A stretch of DNA of 64,000 nt from DATJGF01 sp035495315. Its GTDB lineage: Bacteria; Verrucomicrobiota; Verrucomicrobiia; Limisphaerales; UBA8199. Where the stretch lies: assembly GCA_035495315.1 (NCBI GenBank), contig DATJGF010000234.1, forward strand, positions 1-64,000, in the 5' to 3' direction. Shown here piece by piece: positions 46,060 to 54,159 of the stretch (position 1 is the stretch's first letter; each line of letters starts with the position of its first letter). The notes beneath the pieces are model-generated. The model did no database searches and had not been told where the DNA came from. It worked only from the letters and a program-made list of their open reading frames with translations. Made by a program: the position numbers and the translations under genes.

Positions 46060-46740
46060 ATGAAGGTCACCTATTATGGACATGCATGCTTCGCGGCAGA
46101 GGTAAGCAATCGAACACTGCTTTTTGACCCATTCATTTCCGGCAATGAGCTTGCTAGAGCCGTCGATCCAAAGAAGGTCCCTGCCGATTTCATACTCATA
46201 TCACACGGCCATGCCGATCACCTTGCCGATGCCGGCGATATTGCCAAACGAACCGGCGCGATCATCATCTCTAACTACGAGATTACTCAGTGGTTTGGAA
46301 GAATGGGTCTGCAAAAAACTCATCCACTGAATCACGGCGGTGGATATCGCTTTAACTTCGGCCGCGCCAAGTTCGTCAATGCGATCCACTCCAGCAGTCT
46401 GCCCGACGGGGTCTATGGTGGTAACCCAGGCGGATTCATCATCGAAAGCGCCGACGGCAACTTTTATTACTCGGGCGACACCGCGCTAACCATGGATATG
46501 AAATTGATCGGCGAATCGATCGATCTGAAGTTCGCCGCGTTGTGCATTGGCGACAACTTCACCATGGGAATCGAGGATGCAATTAGGGCGGCCGATTTTG
46601 TCCGCTGCCGTGAAGTGCTTGGTCTCCATTACAACACATTTCCCCCGATCCACATCGACGAACAAGCGGCCATGGAGCAATTTAAAGCCGCGCACAAAAA
46701 TCTCCACCTGCTGCTGCCGGGAGAGAGTCACAACTTTTGA
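46060..46740 (+). CDS. Metal-dependent hydrolase, metallo-beta-lactamase fold (UPF0173)
   Basis: 226 residues from ATG at 46060 with GAGGGGCG upstream. MKVTYYGHACF is the UPF0173 start; the metal-binding HGHADH lies in LISHGHADHLADAGD; later ligands are in YYSGDTALTMDMKLI and LGLHYNTFPPI. Full family length. These are soluble zinc hydrolases, often related to L-ascorbate-6-phosphate lactonase; the natural substrate of this branch is unknown. Confidence 0.9.
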   Translation: MKVTYYGHACFAAEVSNRTLLFDPFISGNELARAVDPKKVPADFILISHGHADHLADAGDIAKRTGAIIISNYEITQWFGRMGLQKTHPLNHGGGYRFNFGRAKFVNAIHSSSLPDGVYGGNPGGFIIESADGNFYYSGDTALTMDMKLIGESIDLKFAALCIGDNFTMGIEDAIRAADFVRCREVLGLHYNTFPPIHIDEQAAMEQFKAAHKNLHLLLPGESHNF

Positions 46741-46777
46741 GGCTGCAGTCTCCCCCTCGTTCTCGTCCTCGGAAATT

Positions 46778-47047
46778 ATGAATCAAGAACGACGACGAAG
46801 ACAAACTGACCCCAAGCCAGCATTGACACTCCATCCCGTTCGGATGATTACTTTTCATGGTGGTCGTCGATTCGCCAGTCTTATTGCCGAGGAAGGCGCC
46901 AGCATCATCGACATCACTCACGACCGTGCCTTCGCCGAAGACGACATCACAACAGTCGCCGTACATTGTGTGGTGGAAACGCGCGACGCCGAACACATCG
47001 CCACGCTGAAAAACCGGCTTACACAGGAGGGCTTTGCCCCAATGTGA
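46778..47047 (+). CDS. Stand-alone ACT-like domain protein
   Basis: 89 residues. From residue 22 on, RMITFHGGRRFASLIAEEGASIIDITHDRAF and VAVHCVVETRDAEHIATLKNRLTQEGF match the C-terminal ACT domain of catabolic threonine dehydratases (a GANVLxVxHxR...VExxxETRGxEH pattern). The catalytic PLP part is absent, and nothing upstream encodes it. It could be a free regulatory domain or the tail left from a lost gene. 38 bases after the MBL-fold gene on the same strand. Confidence 0.6.
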   Translation: MNQERRRRQTDPKPALTLHPVRMITFHGGRRFASLIAEEGASIIDITHDRAFAEDDITTVAVHCVVETRDAEHIATLKNRLTQEGFAPM

Positions 47048-47160
47048 ACATCGGAAGGCCGAGTTCTACGCCTCCGCAAGGCCCCGTCGCGGCAAGCTGA
47101 GTTCTACACGTCCCTGAATCACGGCTCGTGGCCTCGCGGACTGGGCCGTCGCGGCGTAGT
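47048..47160. repeat. Short degenerate repeat cluster
   Basis: The word GCCGAGTTCTAC recurs as GCTGAGTTCTAC, and CCCCGTCGCGGC as GGCCGTCGCGGC, about 45-90 bases apart. Looks like interspersed repeat debris between the ACT-domain gene and ferritin. Confidence 0.5.
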
Positions 47161-47688
47161 CTAGCTTTCTGTTTCGGAAGAGATCTTCTCGGCCAGCAGC
47201 CTCTCGATATGCCGGTCCAAGTCCGACAGACTCCCCGCACACGTCGCGCCTTGCACGCGCTGCACCATTTCCGTGCTCCAGCGCTCCTCTTCGACCTGTT
47301 CGTTGATGAACCAGTGCATGAACACCTGGGCAGGATAATCCTTTGCTACCAGCGCTGCCTCGTAGACCGCATGAATGCCCTGTGTATTGCTTTGTTCCAT
47401 CGTTTGCGCGTGCTGAGCCGCTTTCAGCAGCGAATCAAAACTGTGTTTCGGCCCCGCAATCGCAGCTGTCTCGGGCAGAAGCCCTCGATCGATCAAGTGC
47501 GACGCAATCTTCCGGGCGTGGCTTTGCTCTTCAGTCGCTTGCTTTTCGAAATAGCTGGCAAAGCCCTTCAGATTCTGTTCCTCGCACCAGAGTGAGAGAG
47601 CAAGGTAGCTGTGAGCCGCGCCGAGTTCCTGGTTGTACTGCCGGTTGAGTTCCGTCACTACCGCCGTAGCAATTCGTGATTTGGGCAT
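47161..47688 (-). CDS. ftnA: Bacterial non-haem ferritin
   Basis: 175 residues, the normal ferritin length. Four-helix iron-storage protein with ferroxidase residues in NRQYNQELGAAHSYLALSLW (first Glu), QATEEQSHARKIASHLIDRG (Glu and His pair) and a later FINEQVEEERW. It forms 24-mer cages that oxidise and store iron. Monocistronic between repeats; no Fur box recognised. Confidence 0.93.
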   Translation of the reverse strand: MPKSRIATAVVTELNRQYNQELGAAHSYLALSLWCEEQNLKGFASYFEKQATEEQSHARKIASHLIDRGLLPETAAIAGPKHSFDSLLKAAQHAQTMEQSNTQGIHAVYEAALVAKDYPAQVFMHWFINEQVEEERWSTEMVQRVQGATCAGSLSDLDRHIERLLAEKISSETES

Positions 47689-47730
47689 GCGCCCTTATAG
47701 CCAATCTAATTTGACGTGGCAACCCTATAG

Positions 47731-47751
47731 CGGCAGGCCTATCGCCTGCCG
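47731..47751. repeat. Short palindrome (CGGCAGGC/GCCTGCCG)
   Basis: Eight-base arms with loop CTATC, no T-run; upstream of the ferritin gene on its promoter side. Probably a REP-like element. Confidence 0.5.
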
Positions 47752-47817
47752 TAAAGCCGGGCATCTTGCCGGCAGAGCGTCGCGACGGCGGAAAGGAACT
47801 CTTGAATGATAAAGCGC

Positions 47818-47945
47818 GAACATCGAACCTCGAACATCGAACCTCGAACTTTGAACCTCGAACTTTGGAAACGGCGACCGATGTGCCGGGCGGCGGCGGA
47901 GTCGATGTTCAAAGTTCAGCGTTCGAAGTTCAATGTTCGATGTTT
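47818..47945. repeat. GAACCTCGAACATC word-repeat pair, inverted
   Basis: The left part is a string of CGAACATCGAACCTCGAAC and TTTGAACCTCGAAC words, the right part (47910-47945) their reverse complement (GTTCAAAGTTCAGCGTTCGA). About 40 unrelated GC-rich bases lie between. A short piece of the same family (TTGAACATTGAACTTTGA) is at 17946-17963. This is a second repeat vocabulary, distinct from the ACGTAAAACG family. Confidence 0.8.
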
Positions 47946-47998
47946 CTCCTTCCCCGGCTTCCCGGTTGACCCTGCTCTTACACCGACGATATTACCCC

Positions 47999-48526
47999 AT
48001 GCCCAAACAGGAGCTTCGCTTGAACAACCTAGTATCCGCCGCCGGGAAGCCTGAGATCGTAACCCTGTGGCGACCACCAGACGAAGACCCCGCTTTCATG
48101 AAAGCCGTTAAAGACAATCGAGTTCTGACCCTCATCCAGGAACCGACCAGCCAACACAAGGCCTACGCCATCGTCGGCTTTCACCAGCAGCCCTACGCCT
48201 CCTATTTGATTTTCCCAAAACCGTTGCCGACCGCTGAACCGTTGCACGTCGTCGGAATTAAGGACGAGCTGATGGCACAACCAAAGGTCGACCACCCTAT
48301 CGGACCGGTAAAAGCAAAACCTCCCAAGCGCCCGACTCTAAAACCCATTGAAGTGGATAAAACCTACAACGTCCACATCCGGCGCACGGCCGTTGTCGAA
48401 AAGACTTTGGAGATCCAGGCCGCAAGTCAGGCGGAAGCCCGCAAAAAAGCCTTACAGACGGCGGAGTCCGAGCCATTCGACCTCGCAAAGGCTGCCGTGA
48501 AGACCGAAGTCAAGGAACTGCAGTGA
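47999..48526 (+). CDS. Hypothetical protein, 175 aa
   Basis: Starts at ATG 47999, right after the word-repeat pair; the frame is open into the repeat but that part is not called. The protein has an N-terminal mixed alpha/beta half (EIVTLWRPPDEDPAFMKAV, LTLIQEPTSQHKAYAIVG), a Pro/Lys-rich link and a C-terminal helical half (TYNVHIRRTAVVEKTLEI, AEARKKALQTAE). No family recognised, no signal peptide. Confidence 0.65.
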   Translation: MPKQELRLNNLVSAAGKPEIVTLWRPPDEDPAFMKAVKDNRVLTLIQEPTSQHKAYAIVGFHQQPYASYLIFPKPLPTAEPLHVVGIKDELMAQPKVDHPIGPVKAKPPKRPTLKPIEVDKTYNVHIRRTAVVEKTLEIQAASQAEARKKALQTAESEPFDLAKAAVKTEVKELQ

Positions 48527-48581
48527 AAGAGCAGACTAATCTTCATTATCAATTAAGGTTGCTCGTGCTACCGTCCCCCGT

Positions 48582-50462
48582 ATGAAACCCATTTTCTTCG
48601 TAACCCCCTTCGCGCTGGCGCTCTCGGCCGCAGCGGGCAATTGGCCCGGTTGGCGGGGCCCGGCCGGCACCGGCGTTTCGACGGAAACTGCCCTGCCTGA
48701 GGCATGGAACACCAACCAGCATGTGCGCTGGCAAGTCGCGCTCCCGGGCCCGGGTAATTCCTCGCCGATCGTCTGGGGCAGCAAAGTCTTCATCACCCAA
48801 TGGACTAAGAACGACAACCGCCGCACGCTGATGTGCTTCGATCGCGCTGACGGCAAATTGCTCTGGCAATCCGGCGTCACCTACACCGAGGACGAGCCGA
48901 CCCAAGAGAGCAATCCCTATTGCTCTGCGACACCGGTGACAGATGGCGAACGCGTCATCGCGCTCTTCGGCTCCGCCGGCCTCTATTGCTACGATTTTTC
49001 CGGCGCCGAGCTTTGGCACCGTGACCTCGGCAAAATGACTCACATGTTCGGCAACGGAGCCTCTCCCGTCCTGCATGGCGACCTTTGTTTCATTAACTTT
49101 GGACCGGATGAGAAGGCCCGCCTTATCGCCGTTAACAAACGCGACGGCAAAATCGCCTGGGAGGCCGACCCGCCCAAGGTCGACCCGAGCGAAACACCCA
49201 TGCCCGGCCGCGGCGGATTTGGTCCCGGCATGTTCCTTGCCCCGCAGGTCATTTCTCAAGCCGACAAAAACTCGGACGGCAAACTAACCAAGGACGAGTT
49301 GGTTTCATTGGCCGATGTTTGGTTCGACAAGTTGGATCCCGACAAGGCCGGCAAAATCTCCCAGAACCAATTCGTCGACAAATTCAATGAAGTGCTGCCT
49401 CCGCCGCAAGGATTTGGCGGACCTCCCGGAGCCGGACCTGCCGGTGGTGGACCTCCCGGCGGCGGCCCGCCTCCCGGTGATGGGCCAGGTGGGGGACGTC
49501 CACCCGGTGATGGGCCGCCTCCAGGCGACGGGCCTCCTCCGCGCGGCGGGCCCGGCGGGTTTGGTCCTGGCAGGTTTATCGGACCGGGCCTCTTCGGCGC
49601 GGTCGATACTGACAAAGACGGCTCACTGACTCGCGAGGAACTCAAAGCAAGCTTCGCCAAATGGTTCGCCGATTGGGATACCGGAAAAAGCGGGGTCGTC
49701 ACCGAAGACCAGGTTCGCGACGGCCTCAACGCCGCCCTGCCCCGTCCTGAGTTTCGCGGCCCCGGTAGTCCAGGCGGACGCGGCCCGGGCGGCCGTGGCG
49801 GACCCGGCGGACCAGGCGGGCCCGGCGGAAGCTGGAGCTCTCCCATCGTCATCCACGCCGGTGACCACGACGAACTCATCGTGAATTTTCCGAATCGTCT
49901 GTCCGCTTATGATCCCGCCACCGGCAAGCAGCTCTGGATCAGCAAAGGTCTCGGCGGCACGATTTACACCACACCGCTCTGGGGCGAAAGCACCCTGTTG
50001 GGCATGAGCAGCGACATGAACGGCGGCAGCGCGATTGCAATTAAACCTGGCGGCAGTGGCGACGTGACCGAAAGCCAACGAATCTTTCGCTTGCCACGCG
50101 TCAAGGGCGCCATCGGTTCCGGTGTAATCTACGAAGGTCACATTTACACGATTGACCGCGATGGCATCGCCGCCTGTCTCGATCTCAAAAGCGGTGAAAA
50201 GGTCTGGGAGGAACGCCTGCGCGGTGCCGGCTCCAGAACCAGCTCCTGGTCGTCCATGATTGCTGCGAACGGAAGACTTTATATTCCCAATCAGGCGGGT
50301 GACGTTTTCGTCATCCGCGCCAGTCCGAAATTCGAATTGCTCGCCACCAATTCCGTCAATGAACCGAGCAATGCATCGTTGGCCGCCTCCGATGGTGAGC
50401 TCTTCCTGCGCACCGACAAAAGCCTCTGGTGCCTCGCGAACTCCGCCTCAGTCAGCAAATAA
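48582..50462 (+). CDS. Exported PQQ-propeller protein with EF-hands and Gly/Pro-rich insert
   Basis: 626 residues with a signal peptide (FFVTPFALALSAAAG) and the start of a beta-propeller (NWPGWRGPAGTGVSTET) typical of PQQ/BamB-like repeats in Planctomycetes and Verrucomicrobia. Between propeller blades lie EF-hand loops: DKNSDGKLTKDE near 226, DPDKAGKISQNQ near 250 and DTDKDGSLTREE near 345. A Gly/Pro-rich stretch of about 60 residues (about 275-335) and a second, shorter one near 395 separate them. Blades resume with SSPIVIHAGDHDELIV and LDLKSGEKVWEE. Probably periplasmic and calcium-binding; whether PQQ binds is unknown. Confidence 0.85.
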   Translation: MKPIFFVTPFALALSAAAGNWPGWRGPAGTGVSTETALPEAWNTNQHVRWQVALPGPGNSSPIVWGSKVFITQWTKNDNRRTLMCFDRADGKLLWQSGVTYTEDEPTQESNPYCSATPVTDGERVIALFGSAGLYCYDFSGAELWHRDLGKMTHMFGNGASPVLHGDLCFINFGPDEKARLIAVNKRDGKIAWEADPPKVDPSETPMPGRGGFGPGMFLAPQVISQADKNSDGKLTKDELVSLADVWFDKLDPDKAGKISQNQFVDKFNEVLPPPQGFGGPPGAGPAGGGPPGGGPPPGDGPGGGRPPGDGPPPGDGPPPRGGPGGFGPGRFIGPGLFGAVDTDKDGSLTREELKASFAKWFADWDTGKSGVVTEDQVRDGLNAALPRPEFRGPGSPGGRGPGGRGGPGGPGGPGGSWSSPIVIHAGDHDELIVNFPNRLSAYDPATGKQLWISKGLGGTIYTTPLWGESTLLGMSSDMNGGSAIAIKPGGSGDVTESQRIFRLPRVKGAIGSGVIYEGHIYTIDRDGIAACLDLKSGEKVWEERLRGAGSRTSSWSSMIAANGRLYIPNQAGDVFVIRASPKFELLATNSVNEPSNASLAASDGELFLRTDKSLWCLANSASVSK

Positions 50463-50480
50463 CAGAATCGGATTCGGAAA

Positions 50481-50861
50481 TTACTCGTAAGGACTTGGGC
50501 CAGCCGGTGGGTTGGTAGGGATCAATCCCGCTTTGATGATCGCGTGCAGAGCCTCCACCGAATTGGTGTCCCAACCCGGTGCCACACTGCCGCCGCTCGG
50601 ATACATAATCCGGACCGGCACCTTTGCCTCGCCCAGCGTATGCAGCGTCACGTCGCGAACAGCACCATTCCCGAGCGGGATCCCTAGTATAGTCGGAATT
50701 CCATTCTTGTTGAGCCTAATGTCAACGGCGACACGTTTCGAACCGGGCCGCCTACCCAATGCAAAAACTGACAGGACCAAAGCAGCCACAACCAAAATCA
50801 GCAGCCACACCCGCCAGGAAAACAAGCGGTGTCCGCGTTTGGTTGTCGATGTATCATTCAC
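50481..50861 (-). CDS. Hypothetical membrane-anchored protein, 126 aa
   Basis: Starts at GTG 50861, with AAAGGTGCGGG in front; the frame is open to a TTG at 50891. A basic start, one membrane segment (WRVWLLILVVAALVLSVFALG) and a small exported domain (VAVDIRLNKNGIPTILGIPLG) follow. Family unknown. Convergent with the PQQ-propeller gene. Confidence 0.6.
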   Translation of the reverse strand: MNDTSTTKRGHRLFSWRVWLLILVVAALVLSVFALGRRPGSKRVAVDIRLNKNGIPTILGIPLGNGAVRDVTLHTLGEAKVPVRIMYPSGGSVAPGWDTNSVEALHAIIKAGLIPTNPPAGPSPYE

Positions 50862-50932
50862 CCCGCACCTTTCAGCGCCATTGAGACACAAATGTCAATG
50901 CTTCGTTAGCTGCGTAGCTGCGTTTCCTTTGG

Positions 50933-51502
50933 TTAAAACAGCCTGGAGGGCGTCCCCTGGCTCCGGTTCGTGCCACCGGCTGACTGACCGGCTGGACCGT
51001 GCGTCTGCTCGTATTTCTGGCGGCTTATCTGCTGAACGCTTCCGTCTGACAGCAGACAAATGAAGTCGCCATCGGACATCCGCGCTCGAGCCAGCACTTG
51101 TTGAGCATTCGTATCGTCGGCCTGCGGGAAGAAGGCCAGCTCCATCCCTTCAAAACCCCGCACGTCGTTCGTTGTCACATAGCCGCCTCGGATCAAATCC
51201 TGCAAAGAGATTTCTGCCGCCAGCGGCAAACCCCGTGCGACCTGGTCGCGCGAAAACGCGCGCACCGCACTCATAAGCTTGGGCCCATTAACGAACGGAC
51301 GTTGTTCGTTCTCCCAATAGGCAGAAGCAGCCAGCACCGCAATTACAACCAGAGCAATTCCTCCGCATGCAAGAGCCAAAATGGATTGGATTTTCATATC
51401 AGCCGAGACGCAACGCTGCCGCTCCAGGCTACCGATGCTCGAATCTTTCGCGAGACGAACTTCCTGCGCGGGCGCCCGCAATTCTTTACTCGGCTGATCC
51501 AT
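50933..51502 (-). CDS. Hypothetical membrane-anchored protein, 189 aa
   Basis: ATG at 51502 follows AAAGGAATC; the frame is open to a TTG at 51532. A hydrophilic N-terminal segment of 35 residues precedes a membrane helix (SILALACGGIALVVIAVLAASAYW). The exported part has SAVRAFSRDQVARGL, QDLIRGGYVTTNDVRGFEG and FICLLSDGSVQQISRQKY, which resembles the non-pilin part of Verrucomicrobial prepilin-like proteins. The start lies inside the 3' end of the upstream gene (17-base overlap), so the two are coupled. Confidence 0.62.
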   Translation of the reverse strand: MDQPSKELRAPAQEVRLAKDSSIGSLERQRCVSADMKIQSILALACGGIALVVIAVLAASAYWENEQRPFVNGPKLMSAVRAFSRDQVARGLPLAAEISLQDLIRGGYVTTNDVRGFEGMELAFFPQADDTNAQQVLARARMSDGDFICLLSDGSVQQISRQKYEQTHGPAGQSAGGTNRSQGTPSRLF

Positions 51503-51824
51503 CAAATCTGATTCCTTTGTTTGTCCGTTCAATTCCGAGGTCTGAAAGATTGAGCGCCTTAACCATGGCCAAAACCCGCCGTGCTTCCTCTTCTGGATAC
51601 AGTGCTCTGCGAAAGAGCTCGGGCAAGTGCCCCATCAACGCGTCCAGCAGCAGGTCTGCGGCTAAACCGCGGCGGAAGTATTGAATCCAGGCTGCGCAAC
51701 TCGCCGCCATGTCACCATGCGCGGCCCGGAGTTCCGTCAACGTGTGGCTGAACAGCCAGCTTACGAACCGCTCAAAGTCCTCCGGCGACGTGTTCCGCAA
51801 CCGATTGAATGACTCGGGTCTCAT
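51486..51824 (-). CDS. Hypothetical protein, 112 aa
   Basis: Small soluble helical protein (SFNRLRNTSPEDFERFVSWL, AADLLLDALMGHLPELFRRAL, EEEARRVLAMVKALNLSDLG). No family recognised. First of a two-gene unit with the membrane-anchored protein that overlaps its end. Confidence 0.6.
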   Translation of the reverse strand: MRPESFNRLRNTSPEDFERFVSWLFSHTLTELRAAHGDMAASCAAWIQYFRRGLAADLLLDALMGHLPELFRRALYPEEEARRVLAMVKALNLSDLGIERTNKGIRFDGSAE

Positions 51825-51886
51825 AAGCGCTCTGGTCGATTAATGCTCCTCACCTAAAGGTAAGGCGAGGGTCATCTGCTTTTTTC

Positions 51887-51972
51887 TTCTCCGCGTTTAT
51901 CGCGACTCTGCGGTCATTCTGTTCCATCCGACTGCCCCAGATCAACCGCAGAGACGCGATAAACGCGGAGAA
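51887..51972. repeat. Near-perfect 28-bp inverted repeat
   Basis: TTCTCCGCGTTTATCGCG plus ACTCTGCGGT (51887-51914) is repeated inverted at 51945-51972 with a single mismatch; the loop is 30 bases. The words CTCTGCGG and CTCTGCGTT recur near 61147-61207. No T-run; looks like a mobile palindromic repeat rather than a terminator. Confidence 0.75.
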
Positions 51973-52050
51973 AGCAATAAATCAGCAGCCAAAAAAATCT
52001 TGCGCGAATTGCTTCATTCTCACTCTTCGCAGGGCAAGCTCAGGGAGACC

Positions 52051-52626
52051 TCACGAACCATTCGGGAAATACCATTCAAACATCGGCTCCGCTTGCACCG
52101 AGACCTGCAGGTTCAGTTTCCTCGAGTCAGTCATGTGCGCACTTCCATCCCCCAGCAGCAAGTTCCCTTTCGGTCGATGCATCTCCGGTCCCCAGCCGAA
52201 ACTGTTTGTCCGAAGTAGTCTCACGGCTCCAGTTAAACCAAACGAGATGCCGCCCGGTTCCAGCAACCGAATGTTCCGGTCGCCAGCAAAAATCGACTGG
52301 GGTTGCCCCGGCCCAATCCGCCAAAAATAGCTCGCATTCGTTCGCGTCAGGTCGCCCCACGCCCGACGCTCATGGTCGGTGGGACACAAAAAGAGCTTCG
52401 ACGTGCCTTCCCCGGGCAAGACCTGTTGGAGTTTCCTAAGCTGCGCCAAACAGGCGACCGACTTAGCCCGTGCCATTGCGCCGGCCAGAACTGGAAGCAC
52501 CAGGGACGCTAAAACCGCGATGATGCCAGCTACTACGACAAGCTCCATCAGCGTGAATGCCGGACTTTGCCGACCAACTCCGTGCATACCCTTTGGACAT
52601 CGCCTCTTGCGTTGTGTCACGGGCAT
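52051..52626 (-). CDS. Prepilin-like protein with type IV/II N-terminal methylation motif
   Basis: 191 residues. The class III signal is AFTLMELVVVAGIIAVLASL (the G/S at the cleavage site is replaced by Ala after GRQSP), followed by the hydrophobic spine. The head has LAQLRKLQQVL, FLCPTDHERR and LLLGDGSAHMTDS, the latter typical of the GspG/H-domain prepilin-like proteins that are highly multiplied in Verrucomicrobia and Planctomycetes. Probably exported by a type II/IV machinery; role unknown. The start could also be Met 14. Confidence 0.82.
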   Translation of the reverse strand: MPVTQRKRRCPKGMHGVGRQSPAFTLMELVVVAGIIAVLASLVLPVLAGAMARAKSVACLAQLRKLQQVLPGEGTSKLFLCPTDHERRAWGDLTRTNASYFWRIGPGQPQSIFAGDRNIRLLEPGGISFGLTGAVRLLRTNSFGWGPEMHRPKGNLLLGDGSAHMTDSRKLNLQVSVQAEPMFEWYFPNGS

Positions 52627-52801
52627 TGCTGGCTCAGCGGCCCTGTTTCTGCGACGGCAGGTTCTTGATTAGAACGAACCCTTTGGGCCCTGATCGCTTG
52701 CCAACTCGATTGCCGATCTCCAATCGGACGGCCAAGTGTCGCGTTGCACCTTTGCAGAAGAGGGATTGAGTGGACGATGTCTGATTTCCAGGAACCCTAC
52801 T

Positions 52802-53224
52802 CTAAAGGGCTCGTAACAGCCGCACGGCCTTGGCGGCCTCTTCCTGGTTATCGAGAGCGATGTAGCAAATAAATTTTTTACCAATTGCAGCTGCTGACAC
52901 GCCCCTCAGGTTCAAACCTCCATCCGCCAGGGTTTGAATCACCCGAGCTCCTTGTCCTGGCTTATCCGGTCCTTCGACCTGCACCGTGTGCAGACTGTCG
53001 GTCTTTTCGAAGCCCGCGGCCTGCGCGGCGCGGTGGCCCGCCGCACCCTGAATTGGCGTCACAAACACTACTCCGGTTCCCGGCTTGTCGGGTGCGCGCC
53101 GGGCAATAACAAATTTCAGGTTAACTCCTCCTTTAGCCAGGGCGCTAAGTTTTCCTGCCAGGCTCCCCGGTGTGTCCTCGAGCGGAGCCGCCCAAGTATC
53201 TACTTTCTGAATTTCCAGTGTCAT
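52802..53224 (-). CDS. Double ACT-domain protein
   Basis: 140 residues from ATG at 53224 (AAAGGAAATGC upstream). Two ACT units: DTWAAPLEDTPGSLAGKLSALAKGGVNL and VEGPDKPGQGARVIQTLADGGLNL, each a ligand-binding beta-alpha-beta-beta-alpha-beta fold that usually senses amino acids. No catalytic part. It stands next to a cyclic-nucleotide-binding protein on the same strand, 39 bases downstream of its stop, so the two may form an operon of small sensory proteins. Confidence 0.8.
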   Translation of the reverse strand: MTLEIQKVDTWAAPLEDTPGSLAGKLSALAKGGVNLKFVIARRAPDKPGTGVVFVTPIQGAAGHRAAQAAGFEKTDSLHTVQVEGPDKPGQGARVIQTLADGGLNLRGVSAAAIGKKFICYIALDNQEEAAKAVRLLRAL

Positions 53225-53263
53225 AGCGCATTTCCTTTCTTTGGGAATCAAGAGTGGTTCCAG

Positions 53264-53800
53264 TTATAAAGGTGTTCCAACTGCTGCAGCCGATGGATTC
53301 GATAGCCCAATCAGCGGCCCTCGTGCGGGAATCGAGGATGACAGCTCAATGAGTTCTCTCCGAGTGATTTGCAGGCGTGCCACCAACGTGTTAGAGACGC
53401 GCCTCAGCAGTTCATTAGCAAAGCCGACATCCTGCCCGACCTTTTGCCGCAGAAATGCGGCGCCAAAAGAGATCACCTCCGTCGGGGCTGCGGTCATCGC
53501 AGTGAAAAGCCAGCGATGCGGCGCGAACAACCAGGACCAGCCCAGCGCCTCGCCAGCACCGAGGGTCAGAATCGAAAGCGGGCTGTGGTCGGGAACAACT
53601 ATCTGCAAATTCACTTTTCCACTAAGAATAAGAAAAAAATGATCGGCCTCGGCGCCTTCCTCGAAAATATGCTGACGTGAGCCGAAACGACGCAGCGAAC
53701 CACAAGAACTGAAGATATCGACGAATTTCGCGTCAAGTCCGGCCAGGAAAGGGTGTGAGCCGATCAGTTCCTCCAAGGTCGTCAAAGGTTGCATAGCCAT
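53264..53800 (-). CDS. Cyclic nucleotide-binding domain protein without DNA-binding domain
   Basis: 178 residues, Crp-like effector domain: FLAGLDAKFVDIFSSCGSLRRFGSRQHIFEEGAEADHFFLILSGKVNL, then LTLGAGEALGWSWLF and EVISFGAAFLRQKV. The C-terminal helix-turn-helix of Crp is missing; the protein ends after one long helix (ELLRRVSNTLVARLQITRREL). The phosphate-binding Arg of the cAMP cassette is not evident, so the ligand is open. AAAGGAC precedes ATG at 53800. Confidence 0.82.
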   Translation of the reverse strand: MAMQPLTTLEELIGSHPFLAGLDAKFVDIFSSCGSLRRFGSRQHIFEEGAEADHFFLILSGKVNLQIVVPDHSPLSILTLGAGEALGWSWLFAPHRWLFTAMTAAPTEVISFGAAFLRQKVGQDVGFANELLRRVSNTLVARLQITRRELIELSSSIPARGPLIGLSNPSAAAVGTPL

Positions 53801-54159
53801 GTCCTTTCTTTAATGCCAACGCAGGGTGCAGCTTTTCTACAAATCGTCGAACCGCCCTCGCCCCATGTTCACCGTCCCGTTTTTTGCGCTCCTGCATGCC
53901 TAAGGAGCACGGGTTCGCATTGCTCATGCAACTCAAATCTACGCCTGGCCAAGTGTTAGGACAAATTAGTTTATGCACAGCAACAAAGTAATCGACTTAT
54001 TATGCACACTCGCACCCAGCCGATGCAAACGGGTAACACCGGCGAGGCAGCGGTCTCTCTGTAAACGATTTGATCCCTGGGATCACGAGTGACGGGGTCT
54101 TTTGCATTGAACGATATTTTGTGTTATTATCTTAATTGGGTATGTAGAAAGTCGCGCTT
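53801..54159. other. Divergent promoter region of the Hsp20 gene
   Basis: About 360 bases. A minus-strand frame (53733-53978) is not called. Near 54060-54135 the DNA turns AT-rich (ATTTTGTGTTATTATCTTAATTGG), as expected for a promoter. A small palindrome GATCCCTGGGATC lies at 54072. No CIRCE element is seen. Confidence 0.4.

Noticed and set aside
48549..49259. 236-codon minus-strand frame opposite the PQQ-propeller gene
   Set aside because: Shadow of a high-GC gene; the plus-strand frame has signal peptide, EF-hands and propeller motifs.
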